From NCBI GenBank assembly GCA_034440615.1, contig JAOTOM010005181.1:834501-898500 (forward strand): 64,000 nt of DNA, given 5' to 3'. Shown in pieces: positions 23,186 to 32,549 of the stretch. The notes under the pieces were generated by a model. It saw only the letters and a list, made by a program, of their open reading frames with translations. It had not been told where the DNA came from and did no database searches. Each line of letters starts with the position of its first letter. Positions within the stretch are counted from its first letter, which is position 1. Made by a program: the position numbers and the translations under genes. The stretch is from Ashinkailepas kermadecensis (lineage: Eukaryota > Arthropoda > Thecostraca > Neolepadidae).

Positions 23186-24016
23186 CGGCCGACAGAGCGG
23201 TCACGTGACCGTGTGGCGGCCGACAGAGCGGTCACGTGGCCGTGTGGCCGCCGACTGGGCGGTCATGTGACGGTGTGGCCGCTGACTGAGCCGTCACGTG
23301 ACGGTGTGGCCGCTGACCGGGCCGTCACGTGACCGTGTGGCCGCCGACTGGGCGGTCACGTGGCCGTGTGGCCGCCGACAGAGCGGTCACGTGGCCGTGT
23401 GGCCGCCGACAGAGCGGTCACGTGGCCGTGTGGCCGCCGACTGGGCGGTCATGTGACGGTGTGGCCGCTGACTGAGCCGTCATGTGACGGTGTGGCCGCT
23501 GACCGAGCCGTCATGTGACCGTGTGGCCGCCGACAGAGCGGTCACGTGGCCGTGTGGCGGCCGACAGAGCGGTCACGTGGCCGTGTGGCGGCCGACAGAG
23601 CGGTCACGTGGCCGTGTGGCCGCCGACAGAGCGGTCACGTGGCCGTGTGGCCGCCGACAGAGCGGTCATGTGGCCGTGTGGCGGCCGACAGAGCGGTCAC
23701 GTGGCCGTGTGGCGGCCGACAGAGCGGTCACGTGGCCGTGTGGCCGCCGACAGAGCGGTCACGTGGCCGTGTGGCCGCTGACCGGGCCGTCACGTGACGG
23801 TGTGGCCGCTGACCGAGCCGTTGTGTGGCCGTGTGGCCGCCAACAGAGCGGTCACGTGGCCGTGTGGCGGCCGACAGAGCGGTCACGTGGCCGTGTGGCC
23901 GCTGACCGGGCGGTCACGTGACCGTGTGGCCGCTGACCGGGCCGTCATGTGACGGTGTGGCCGCTGACTGGGCCGTCACGTGACCGTGTGGCCGCCGACT
24001 GGGCGGTCATGTGACG
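23186..24016. repeat. 31-bp minisatellite carrying a CACGTG E-box in most units
   Basis: 27 units of GGTCACGTGGCCGTGTGGCC plus GCCGACAGAGC, period 31 bp. By my count 19 units hold CACGTG in the context GTCACGTG, 7 hold the variant CATGTG, and one has neither. Several units extend to GTCACGTGAC, a perfect 10-bp palindrome matching the established bHLH-ZIP (USF/MITF/TFEB class) consensus. Unit types include GGCGGCCGACAGAGC, GGCCGCTGACCGGGC and GGCCGCCGACTGGGC, interspersed along the array. Confidence 0.95.
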
Positions 24017-24304
24017 GCGACAAGTGGCGCTGCCAGCGGCCGGCGGCGGCCGTATCAAGACGTCCGATCGGCTGCCGAACTCGGTGCGCCCCCGTCGGCC
24101 GGCCGTGCCCCCTGTCGTGACACGTCCGGCGGCGCACCTGGCCGAGCCGATGTTATCTGGCGGCCGGACGGCGCGCACCGCGTGTTCCGGCCACCCCGCA
24201 GACAGGTGAACACAAATACCGACACCCCCGGCCGGCGAGCGACCCGCCTGGGTGGCCACCGCCGCTGCAGTAACAGTCGCCCCTCACGTCCCTCAGCACG
24301 GCAG
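24017..24304. other. GC-rich spacer between two minisatellites
   Basis: CpG-rich unique sequence; no gene recognised. Confidence 0.4.
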
Positions 24305-24310
24305 CGGTGT

Positions 24311-25112
24311 CCACTAGAGTCACAGGCGCAGTGGCAGGGAGTGACGCTCCCGTCCACTGGAGTCGCAGGCGCAGTGACAGGGAGTGACGCTCCCGTCCAC
24401 TGGAGTCGCAGGCGCAGTGACAGGGAGTGACGCTCCCGTCCACTGGAGTCGCAGGCGCAGTGACAGGGAGTGACGCTCCCATCCACTGGAGTCGCAGGCG
24501 CTGTGGCAGGGAGTGACGCTACCGTCCACTGGAGTCGCAGGCGCAGTGACAAGGAGTGACGCTACCGTCCACTGGAGTCGCAGGCGCAGTGACAGGGAGT
24601 GACGCTCCCGTCCACTGGAGTCGCAGGCGCTGTGGCGGGCAGTGACGCTACCGTCCACTGGAGTCGCAGGCGCAGTGACAGGGAGTGACGCTCTCGTCCA
24701 CTGGAGTCGCAGACGCAGTGACAGGGAGTGACGCTCCCGTCCACTGGAGTCGCAGGCGCTGTGGCGGGCAGTGACGCTCCCGTCCACTGGAGTCGCAGGC
24801 GCAGTGACAGGGAGTGACGCTCCCGTCCACTGGAGTCGCAGGCGCAGTGACAGGGAGTGACGCTCCCGTCCACTGGAGTCGCAGGCGCAGTGACAGGGAG
24901 TGGCGCTCCCGTCCACTGGAGTCGCAGGCGCAGTGGCAGGGAGTGGCGCTCCCGTCCACTGGAGTCGCAGGCGCAGTGACAGGGAGTGACGCTCCCGTCC
25001 ACTGGAGTCGCAGGCGCTGTGGCGGGCAGTGACGCTCCCGTCCACTGGAGTCGCAGGCGCAGTGACAGGGAGTGGCGCTCCCGTCCACTGGAGTCGCAGG
25101 CGCAGTGGCAGG
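24311..25112. repeat. 43-bp minisatellite, about 18.5 copies
   Basis: The unit is ACTGGAGTCGCAGGCGCAGT, GACAGGGAGTGACGCTCCCG, TCC, period 43 bp (starts at 24313 and 24356). A recurring variant (GCTGTGGCGGGCAGTGACG) appears in several non-adjacent units, indicating unequal exchange. 43 is not a multiple of three, yet minus-strand frames stay open (24320-25045, 24562-25140). Confidence 0.95.
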
Positions 25113-25450
25113 GTTCCTGTAAGCTACCGAGCAAAAACAAACTTCAGTAACGAATCATTAATGAATTGATTGACAGCAAAAACAACCTTTGAACAGCAGC
25201 ATGCACCGGAGAAATTAATGGCTGTCCCTTTGATTAACGATATCACCATTCACGGTTTCCTTCCAGGTATCGCTGCCTAAAAACCAGGTAGCAATTTTCG
25301 ATCGTTTTCTTCTTTTTTAACTCATTTAATGTAGCTGGTGCAAAATGCATGCTTGTCCGGTACTAGTTTACTTAGCATGTTTGTTATTATTGATATTGAA
25401 TAATATTGAATTTATTCAAAATTGTTGATAAGGCATTCAATCCACATGTG
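25113..25450. other. AT-rich unique sequence flanking the LINE 3' end
   Basis: Abrupt fall in GC at the end of the minisatellite. No gene recognised; includes AATATTGAATTTATTCAAAA at about 25400. Confidence 0.4.
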
Positions 25451-25550
25451 TTAGACATAAAGACATAAAAGATCAGTGCAACTATGAGCCACAAGGGCCC
25501 TTCTTGGTTGCACTCTGTACACTGAACCAGTTGTCCATCAAATGTGTTGA

Positions 25551-26308
25551 TCAACTCTCCCTGGAATACAGAAAACCAACCCCCCTATTCTTATAATGAT
25601 TGTCTATGCTGTTCTTAAAGATGTTCAGTGTGTTGCTACTGACAATGGTTTCTGGCAGCTGGTTCCAGTGTTCTACTACCCTGTTGGTGAAGAAGGACTG
25701 TCTTAACCTTGTGCTGCTGTGATTAACTTTAATTTTGAATTGATGACCTCTAATTGCATCATTTCTGTTAAATTCAAACAGTTCCCTGAGATAACCCTGT
25801 TCCTGACCATGAACAAATTTAAAGACCTCGATGAGATCTCCTCTCAGCCTTCTATATCTAAGTGAAAACATATTCAATTTCTTCAATCTTTCCTCATATG
25901 CCAGGTTGCCCATACCATTCACCATTTTTGTTGCCCTCTTTTGTACTCTCTCTAAAAGCCAACAATCTTTTTCATAACTAGGGGACCAAGCTTGGACACA
26001 ATATTCCAGATGTGGCCTGACATATACACAATACAGCTTCCTGATGACTTCCTCACTTTTGTATGATACATTCCTATTTATTGCCCCAAGCATTCTTAGT
26101 GCCTTCTTCCTGGCTTCTTTGGTCTGTTCTGATGCCCCAAATTTTGTGTTAAAAATAACACCTAAGTCCTTCTACTGCTGAGTCACAGATAGTACTTGGC
26201 CACCCATCAAGTATGGAGCCTTGATATGCTGCCTACCTACATGCATGATTTTGCACTTATCAAAATTAAATTTCATTTGCCATTTTTCGGACCACTTCAC
26301 ATGCTCGT
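25551..26308 (-). pseudogene. LINE RT C-terminal (thumb) region
   Basis: Continues the RT after the frameshift: KDLDEHVKWSEKWQ, KFNFDKCKIMHVG, then after a stop near 26173 KDLGVIF. The open 180-codon stretch 26093-25551 contains the LINE C-terminal signature RPHLEYCVQAWSP, then LLERVQKRATKMV and RLRGDLIEVFK. These blocks are typical of the CR1/L2/Rex-type C-terminus. The C-terminal stop lies at 25551, and the 3' UTR runs from there to about 25451. Confidence 0.85.
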
Positions 26309-27322
26309 CTAAGTCTTTCTGCAGCAAGACCTGCCATTGTGCCCTGTTATTGCCCTAAAGACCTTCAAATCATCTGCAAATTTCAAAACCTTACTGCTTA
26401 GGCCACTTTCAATGTTATTTACAAACATAATGAACAATAGTGGTCCCAGTACTGACCCTTGGGGGACTCCACTAAGAACATTTTGCCATGATGATTTTGT
26501 ACCATTTAGCATCACTCTCTGCTGTCTATCTGAAAGCCACAACCCTATCCATTTTAGGATGTTACCCACAATACCATGGGCCTGAAGCTGTATCATTAAC
26601 CGTTTATGAGGTACCTTGTCAAAGGCCTTGCTAAAGTCAAGATATGCTACATCAACTTGATTTCCCTTATCAAATTGTTCTGTAGCAAAATTAAAAAAGT
26701 CCAAGAGATTTGTGAGACACGATCGCCCTTTTCTAAACCCATGTTGAGTATCTTGAATCACTCTGTTTCCTTCCAGAAAACTAACTATTTTATCCTTGAT
26801 AATTGATTCAAGTACCTTGCAGACTAGTGATGTGAGGCTTACTGGCCTATAGTTTTCAACTTTCCCTCTTTCTCCTTTCTTGAAAATAGGAACTACATTT
26901 GCCCTTTTCCAATCGGTTGGAATTTCATTTTGTGAAACTGATTTACAAAATATTATACTGAGTGGAATTGCCAATTCTTTTTCAGCTTCCCGCAATTCCC
27001 TAGCATAGATTCCATCAGGTCCTGCTGCCTTGTTTGGCTTTATTTTCCTGACATAATTCAAAACAACATCACTGTCAATGAAATCAACATCATGTAACTG
27101 ATCACCTGTTGCTGGGCTGTGGTTCACAGTTGGCAGATTTGTCACATCCTCCAATGTAAACACTGATTTAAACTACCTGCTCAATTCCTCAACCATCTCA
27201 CTATCCTCACTCAATATAATCCCATTTACTTCCAGTGGACCAATTGTGCTTGAAACTTTACTTAGCTTGTAGAAACTAAAGAACTTTTTACTGTCCCCAT
27301 TACAGTTCCTAGCCAAATCCAA
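26309..27322 (-). pseudogene. LINE reverse transcriptase fragment
   Basis: Canonical RT blocks occur in order in the 284-codon segment 27163-26309: KAAGPDG (45-51), FKKGER (94-99), ENYRPVSLTS (103-112), HGFRKGRSC (141-149), YLDFSKAFDKVPH (174-186), SGVPQGSVLGPLLF (231-244) and the catalytic FADD (262-265). The catalytic aspartates are intact. An in-frame stop just upstream (about 27174, within ELSR*FKSVF) and a frameshift right after ITGHNG near 26335 break the frame. In the family this enzyme copies LINE RNA at nicked target DNA in the nucleus; this copy cannot. Confidence 0.92.
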
Positions 27323-27952
27323 TTATTTTGCTCGCTTTGCTGCTCTGGTTTTCTGTTTCACAGCGTCTCTAGCTTTTTGATACAACCTTAGATTTACTAT
27401 ATTTGAAGCTTCCTTAAATACTCTAAATGCATCTTTCTTAGCCTTAATTGCTTTTGTCAAATCTGGTGTAAGCCATGCTGGCTTTCCTACTCTTCTTTTG
27501 CGCCTTTGCTTTTGGGGGACATGTCTAATCTGAATTTCCCTCAAGTAAGATTTGAACTTTTCCCACATTTCACAGGCATTTAAATCGGAGAATTCTTCTT
27601 CCCATTTTATGGCACTTAAAGCTGCTCTCATGCAGTCAAAGTCTGCCCTGTTAAAATTTGGAACCTTTGCCAAATTATCCTTGATTGTCCCTGCTACATG
27701 TGCCTTGAATCTCACTATGTTATGGTCACTTCTTCCCAGAGTTTCTCCTACAGTCAAGTCTTGAACTAAATCACTTAAATCCGAGAAGACAAGGTCCAAG
27801 AATGAGCCCTGCCTAGTTGGTTCTGTTACAAACTGGTGTAAGAACAGGTCCTCTTCAAGGCATTTCCTAAACAGTTTACATGCTGGGGAGCCAACACCAA
27901 CATTTTCATATCCTTTTAGATTAAAGTCACCAAGAATAAGGCATTTCCTCAT
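27323..27952 (-). pseudogene. LINE endonuclease C-terminal fragment and linker
   Basis: A 209-codon open segment. Near its start is GDFN (residues 8-11), followed by LDLVF (52-56) and SDHN (75-78). These match the C-terminal catalytic blocks of apurinic-type endonucleases of LINEs, where the SDH motif holds the catalytic histidine. The N-terminal half of the domain is missing, so the element is 5'-truncated. A Lys/Arg-rich linker follows (QKQRRKRRVGKPAWLTPDL region). It ends at an in-frame stop, after which the same frame continues with LDLARNCNGD and runs toward the reverse transcriptase. Confidence 0.85.
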
Positions 27953-28039
27953 AAGAGGGAGTGTTAAGAGGGATCATGGGAATAGGGCTGGATAGCTAGG
28001 GTAGATAGGCATTGATTGGTGTGTGGGATATTGGTGGAC

Positions 28040-28470
28040 TGGTTTCTTCAGGATGTGGGATGGTTGGGGTGGGTCTTTTTACCAGGTTTATTGTATCTTC
28101 CATTTACAGATTTAACTGGATGGGCCCTTGGGTCTCTTATTAAGTATAAACGCTTAATAACTTTATATAGGGTGTACCTAGCAGTGGATTCAGCACCTTC
28201 CTTCGGGATGTGATACTGATGAGATTCGCTATGGTAGCACAATGGGTATGATTGGAGCAGTTTGTAATTGTTGAGTGTGTTATGCAATAGCAAGTGAATG
28301 GTGCTAGATAGGCTGGGATATATAGCTCCCTAGGAACTTGAGATAAGGGATTGATTGGAGTGAGCGTATGTACATTTCTAGTACCTTTTCTAGATTGGCT
28401 TAACCCAGATGGGCCCCTGTGGCTCTTATTAAGCGTTAACACTTGATGACTTTATGACTTTATGTTTTTT
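28040..28470 (+). mobile_element. Two tandem LINE 3'-end fragments, plus strand
   Basis: Two related segments, about 28107-28170 and 28395-28465, share GATGGGCCC, a T/G-rich stretch, CTCTTATTAAG and a run of CTTTAT. The second ends GACTTTATGACTTTATG. These resemble the tail of the minus-strand LINE (GGGCCCTTGTGGCTC, then TTTATGTCTTTATG), so they look like 3' UTR ends of the same or a sister family in the opposite orientation, in direct contact with its truncated 5' end. Confidence 0.65.
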
Positions 28471-28549
28471 TACTATTAGCCAACTCGAGATAGCATGACT
28501 TAATGCAATGTATCCCCGGTGGTTCTCGGACCCCACCTTCTTGGTAGTG

Positions 28550-28805
28550 ACCTCTCGTTTGGTGATGACCTCCCTGTGGATTGCCTCCCCCGGCGGCCGG
28601 CACCTACTACCCCGGACTTGCCCGTGCTGGTGGTAACTTCTCGTCTGGTGATGACCTGTCCCGGTGGTGACCTCTCGTCTGGTGATGACCTGTCCCGGTG
28701 GTATGCCAGTACTGGTGGTGACCTCTCGTCTAGTGATGACCTGTCCCGGGGGTACGCGAGTACTGTTGGTGACCTCTCGTCTGGTGATGACCTGTGCCGG
28801 TGGTA
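28550..28805. repeat. 33/51-bp tandem repeat, about 5 units
   Basis: ACCTCTCGTCTGGTGATGAC followed by CTGTCCCGG recurs five times. Spacing alternates between short (about 33 bp) and long (about 51 bp) because some units add GTACGCGAGTACTG-like sequence. Confidence 0.85.
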
Positions 28806-28839
28806 CTCGGGACCACGTGACCGGCTGGAGGCTGGCGTC

Positions 28840-29370
28840 TCCGCCCGGTCCGGTCTGTCCTGCCGGCCACAGGTGCCGGTCCGGTCTGTCCTGCCGGCCA
28901 TAGGTGCCGGTCTGGTCTGTCCTGCCGGCCACAGGTGCCGGTCCGGTCTGTCCTGCCGGCCACAGGTGCCGGTCCGGTCTGTCCTGCCGGCCACAGGTGC
29001 CGGTCCGGTCTGTCCTGCCGGCCACAGGTGCCGGTCCGGTCTGTCCTGCCGGCCATAGGTGCCGGTCCGGTCTGTCCTGCCGGCCACAGGTGCCGGTCCG
29101 GTCTGTCCTGCCGGCCACAGGTGCCGGTCCGGTCTGTCCTGCCGGCCACAGGTGCCGGTCCGGTCTGTCCTGCCGGCCACAGGTGCCGGTCCGGTCTGTC
29201 CTGCCGGCCACAGGTGCCGGTCCGGTCTGTCCTGCCGGCCACAGGTGCCGGTCCGGTCTGTCCTGCCGGCCACAGGTGCCGGTCCGGTCTGTCCTGCCGG
29301 CCACAGGTGCCGGTCCGGTCTGTCCTGCCGGCCATAGGTGCCGGTCCGGTGTGTCCTGCCGGCCATAGGT
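28840..29370. repeat. 31-bp minisatellite, about 17 copies, highly homogeneous
   Basis: The unit is CCGGTCTGTCCTGCCGGCCA plus CAGGTGCCGGT. Only four or five single-base variants were seen (CACAGG/CATAGG mainly). The homogeneity implies recent amplification or strong homogenisation. The array runs into the next one within about 60 bp. Open frames on both strands here are byproducts. Confidence 0.96.
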
Positions 29371-29424
29371 GCCGTTTCCGGTCGACTCTGGCCCACGGTC
29401 GGCCGGGACGGCCTTTATGGCCCG

Positions 29425-29830
29425 GACTGGCGACACCTCTGTACAGTCCGTACCGCCGGACTGGTGGTGCTGTCATGCTGTGGCGGGCGACACCTCTGTA
29501 CAGTCCGTACCGCCGGACTGGTGGTGCTGTCATGCTGTGGCGGGCGACACCTCTGTACAGTCCGCGCCGTCGGACTGGTGGTGCTGCCACGCTGTGGCGG
29601 GCGACACCTCTGTACAGTCCGTACCGCCGGACTGGTGGTGCTGCCACGCTGTGGCGGGCGACACCTCTGTACAGTCCGTACCGCCGGACTGGTGGTGCTG
29701 TCATGCTGTGGCGGGCGACACCTCTGTACAGTCCGTACCGCCGGACTGGTGGTGCTGCCACGCTGTGGCGGGCGACACCTCTGTACAGTCCGTACCGCCG
29801 GACTGGTGGTGCTGTCATGCTGTACTGGCA
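29425..29830. repeat. 57-bp minisatellite, 7 copies
   Basis: The unit is CGACACCTCTGTACAGTCCG, TACCGCCGGACTGGTGGTGC, TGTCATGCTGTGGCGGG, period exactly 57 bp (CGACACC at 29488 and 29545). Two alleles, TGTCATGCTG and TGCCACGCTG, alternate irregularly. Unrelated in sequence to the 57-bp arrays at 962 and 12400. Confidence 0.96.
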
Positions 29831-30147
29831 TGCTGTCGCTCCTCGGAGATCGATGTATGCGGAGATGACAGCGCACTCCCGAAACTTCTGGTTCGTCCTT
29901 ACGTTTGGCATGATTATGTTTTTCGTGCATTCATTCATAACATCTACATAGGCGCTCAGCGATCACTACGGCTTATGCGCCCTAAAGCCCAAATGGCCAA
30001 CCAATCGTGCCAGCTTTAACAGGACAGCCACCACACTGAGCGGTGAACTCGAGCGGTACATACAATACGTAAGAGACGGATAGTATAATACGGAACTAGT
30101 CGCCAACAACAAACTGTAATGCATACAGAACTAGTCTGGTGCAGCTG
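29831..30147. other. Unique sequence, no gene recognised
   Basis: Short spacer between minisatellites; no recognised feature. Confidence 0.4.
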
Positions 30148-30420
30148 ACCACCGGGAATGGCGCCGGCCCCACCCGACCCACCAGGGCAGTGACGCCCTG
30201 GTGTGGCCGGCCACCAGGAATGGCGCCAGCCCCACCCGACCCTGTAGGAGCAGTGTCTCCCTGGTGTGGCCTGTGACCGGGAATGGCGCCAGCCCCACCC
30301 GACCCTGTAGGGGCAGTGACGCCCTGGTGTGGCCTGTGATCTGGAATGGCGCCAGCCCTACCCGACCCTGTAGGGGCAGTGACTCCCTGGTGTGGCCTGT
30401 GACCGGGAATGGTGCCGTGC
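30148..30420. repeat. 63-bp tandem repeat, about 4.5 copies
   Basis: GAATGGCGCC recurs at 30155 and 30218, and then at the same spacing. Each unit includes CCCACCCGACCCTGTAGG and CAGTGACGCCCTGGTGTGG. Confidence 0.93.
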
Positions 30421-30754
30421 TGACTGGCGGCCGTCTGCGTCCCCAGGAACACCCTCAACCACTCTGTGAGTCGCTTAGGGTGCCACTGTCACTGATTTGT
30501 CACCGATTTGTCTCCGAGGGCGGGAGTTTTGACTGGGTGGACGCAACATGACCAAGCTGGCGCTCTTTAGCTCGAGACACCGCCGTCACAGCCACCCTGC
30601 CTATTGACGTTCCCGGCCGTATTTGGAAAGCTACCTATCCGATATAGATCTGTTTTGGACGCATAGCCACTGTCCTGTCCATTTCATGTCATTGGTTATT
30701 CCGAACATCTGTGTGCAGTGGCGATGATTTCTGAAAATTATTATTATTGGGGTC

Positions 30755-30905
30755 ACAATACATGGGGCATTAGACCGGTCCAAATTGATTGAGGGACCAC
30801 ACTCCATGGGGTCCCGTGTTAAAAGTTAACATTATGGGGAGGGGCAAAGCCAATATTGGGGGCACTTACCCCTCAAAAGTATATCAAGCAACACACATGT
30901 CTGTG
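30755..30905 (+). mobile_element. Fragment of dispersed repeat (same family as 58420 and 59480)
   Basis: The ordered blocks CACACTCCATGGGGTCCC, TTAAAAGTTAACATTATGG, GGCAAAGCCAATATTGGGGG and CACTTACCCCTCAAAAG-TATAT correspond to blocks in the copies at 58420-58605, 59480-59640 and (reversed) 60185-60340. No coding capacity. Class unknown. Confidence 0.65.
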
Positions 30906-31284
30906 TGTGGTCGGATAATGCGCTTGAAAATCGTGTGGAATGAATACATTTCTGACCCGGTACAGTACCTACGCATAGTGGTATTGGCCTCACCTGTAGG
31001 TTGAGTCTCAACTAGGGGTACCTTTGTAATAGTTTTGGGCGGGCCATTGGTGTTCCCAGCCAATTGCTGACACTACGCCCCCCCCTAAAAAGAAATTATG
31101 GATGAAACACACTTCTTCATTTCATGAGATGGCATGAGGTTGTTCTTGCAATGCATGCATGCATAATACAATAAAACATGCATTCAGTCCCTCCCCCTCC
31201 CACCTGCTTCCTCAGATCGATTTCATGTCATGTATCTGTGGTCCCAGTCCTGTCACGGGATGCTGGCTGGCGCCCCACTACATA
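30906..31284. other. Unique sequence, no gene recognised
   Basis: Contains a short C-run near 31077 and ATGCATGCATGC near 31151. Confidence 0.4.
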
Positions 31285-32025
31285 TGGCGTCACTGGAGCT
31301 CCCTCCGCTCCTGCAGCCGCTCTGCCAGTCTGTCGGCCGCCAAATGTGACGTCACTGGAGGCTCCCGCCGAGCCTGCAGCCGCGCTGCCAGTCAGCCGGC
31401 CGCCCAATGTGACGTCACTGGGGACTCCCGCCGAGCCTGCAGCCGGCCGCTGACGTCCAGTCAGCCTGCCGCCCAATGTGACGTCACTGGGCCTGTGACG
31501 TCACTGCCGAGCCTGCAGCCGCCCTGCCAGTCAGCCTGCCGCCCAATGTGACGTCACTGGGGACTCCCGCCGAGCCTGCAGCCGCGCTGCCAGTCAGCCG
31601 GCCGCCCAATGTGACGTCACTGGGAGCTCCTCCGCTCCTGCAGCCGCTCTGCCAGTCTGTCGGCCGCCAAATGTGACGTCACTGGAGGCTCCCGCCGAGC
31701 CTGCAGCCGGCCGCACAATGTGACGTCACTGGGGGCTCCCGCCGAGCCTGCAGCCGCTCTGTCAGCCAGCCAGCCGGCCGCCCAATGTGACGTCACTGGG
31801 GGCTCCCTCCGCTCCTGCAGCCGCGCTGCAGTCAGCCAACCACCCAATGTGACGTCACTCGAGGCTCCCGCCGAGCCTGCAGTCGGCCGCCCAATGTGAC
31901 GTCACTGGGGACTCCCGCCGAGCCTGCAGCCGCTCTGCCAGTCAGCCTGCCGCCCAATGTGACGTCACTGGGAGCTCCCGCCGAGCCTGCAGCCGCGCTG
32001 CCAGTCAGCCGGCCACCCAATGTGC
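31285..32025. repeat. ~63-bp tandem repeat with CCAAT + CRE in nearly every unit
   Basis: The unit is GCCTGCAGCCGCGCTGCCAG, TCAGCCGGCCGCCCAATGTG, ACGTCACTGGGGACTCCCGC, CGA. Each copy carries GCCCAATGTGACGTCACTGG or a close variant: a CCAAT pentamer just upstream of the perfect CREB/ATF octamer TGACGTCA. I count 12 TGACGTCA octamers between about 31347 and 31972, including a pair only 17 bp apart near 31479/31496. Unit length varies by deletion of the AGCCGC...CAGCC part (for example near 31700 and 31880). Confidence 0.92.
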
Positions 32026-32549
32026 GGCGGCCAGACTCGCCAGGAATGCCGACCGGCGCTGATTCGCCGAGTTCTCATATAAATCAGCAGCGGCGCCGTC
32101 ACCCCCGATCGGGCGGTATTGTTTATGGTAATTCGCGCAGATGATGGGGCTGGTCACGTCGCAGTGTATGTGCGCCGACGCGCGCTGGAGCGGTGGGCGC
32201 ACCGTCGCCGCCGCGCCGGTCCGGTCGGCCATCGTCGCCACACGCCCACAACTTAATCTCGCTCAGAATCGCCGGCCGGTGCACACTGCAGGGCCGCTGC
32301 AGGCACGTGGGGATATGTAGAAACGCGCTGGGCGTGGCGGCACGCGTGGGCGTGGCGTCGGAGACGAGCGACTCCGCCCACTGATGCGCGAGGAGGCGTC
32401 TAGCTGCGGATTTCGTGGCTTCTAACGTCAAGGTTTATGGCGGACGAGCGATGTTTTATGGAGCTGGTAGAAGTTGGAGGGCGAGGGTAACTCGCCTGAG
32501 AATCAAGGGCAGGCGACTCCTGAGCATCGTGCTGGAGCGTTATCTTGAA
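32026..32549. other. GC-rich unique sequence, no gene recognised
   Basis: CpG-rich, with opposing overlapping open frames; no recognised domain. Confidence 0.4.

Larger units (their letters stand above)
25451..27957 (-). mobile_element. Degraded, 5'-truncated non-LTR retrotransposon (CR1/L2-like LINE)
   Basis: Read on the minus strand, the order is endonuclease C-terminal part (27952-27323), reverse transcriptase (27322-26309), C-terminal domain (about 26308-25551), then a 3' UTR ending in GGGCCCTTGTGGCTC and a TTTATGTCTTTATGTC tail near 25451. The layout and the short microsatellite-like 3' tail instead of poly-A fit the CR1/L2 group of LINEs (inference). The element lacks its 5' end and carries at least three in-frame stops (around 27323, 27174 and 26173) and a frameshift near 26335, so it is inactive. 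It is clearly less GC-rich than the minisatellites on both sides. Confidence 0.92.
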
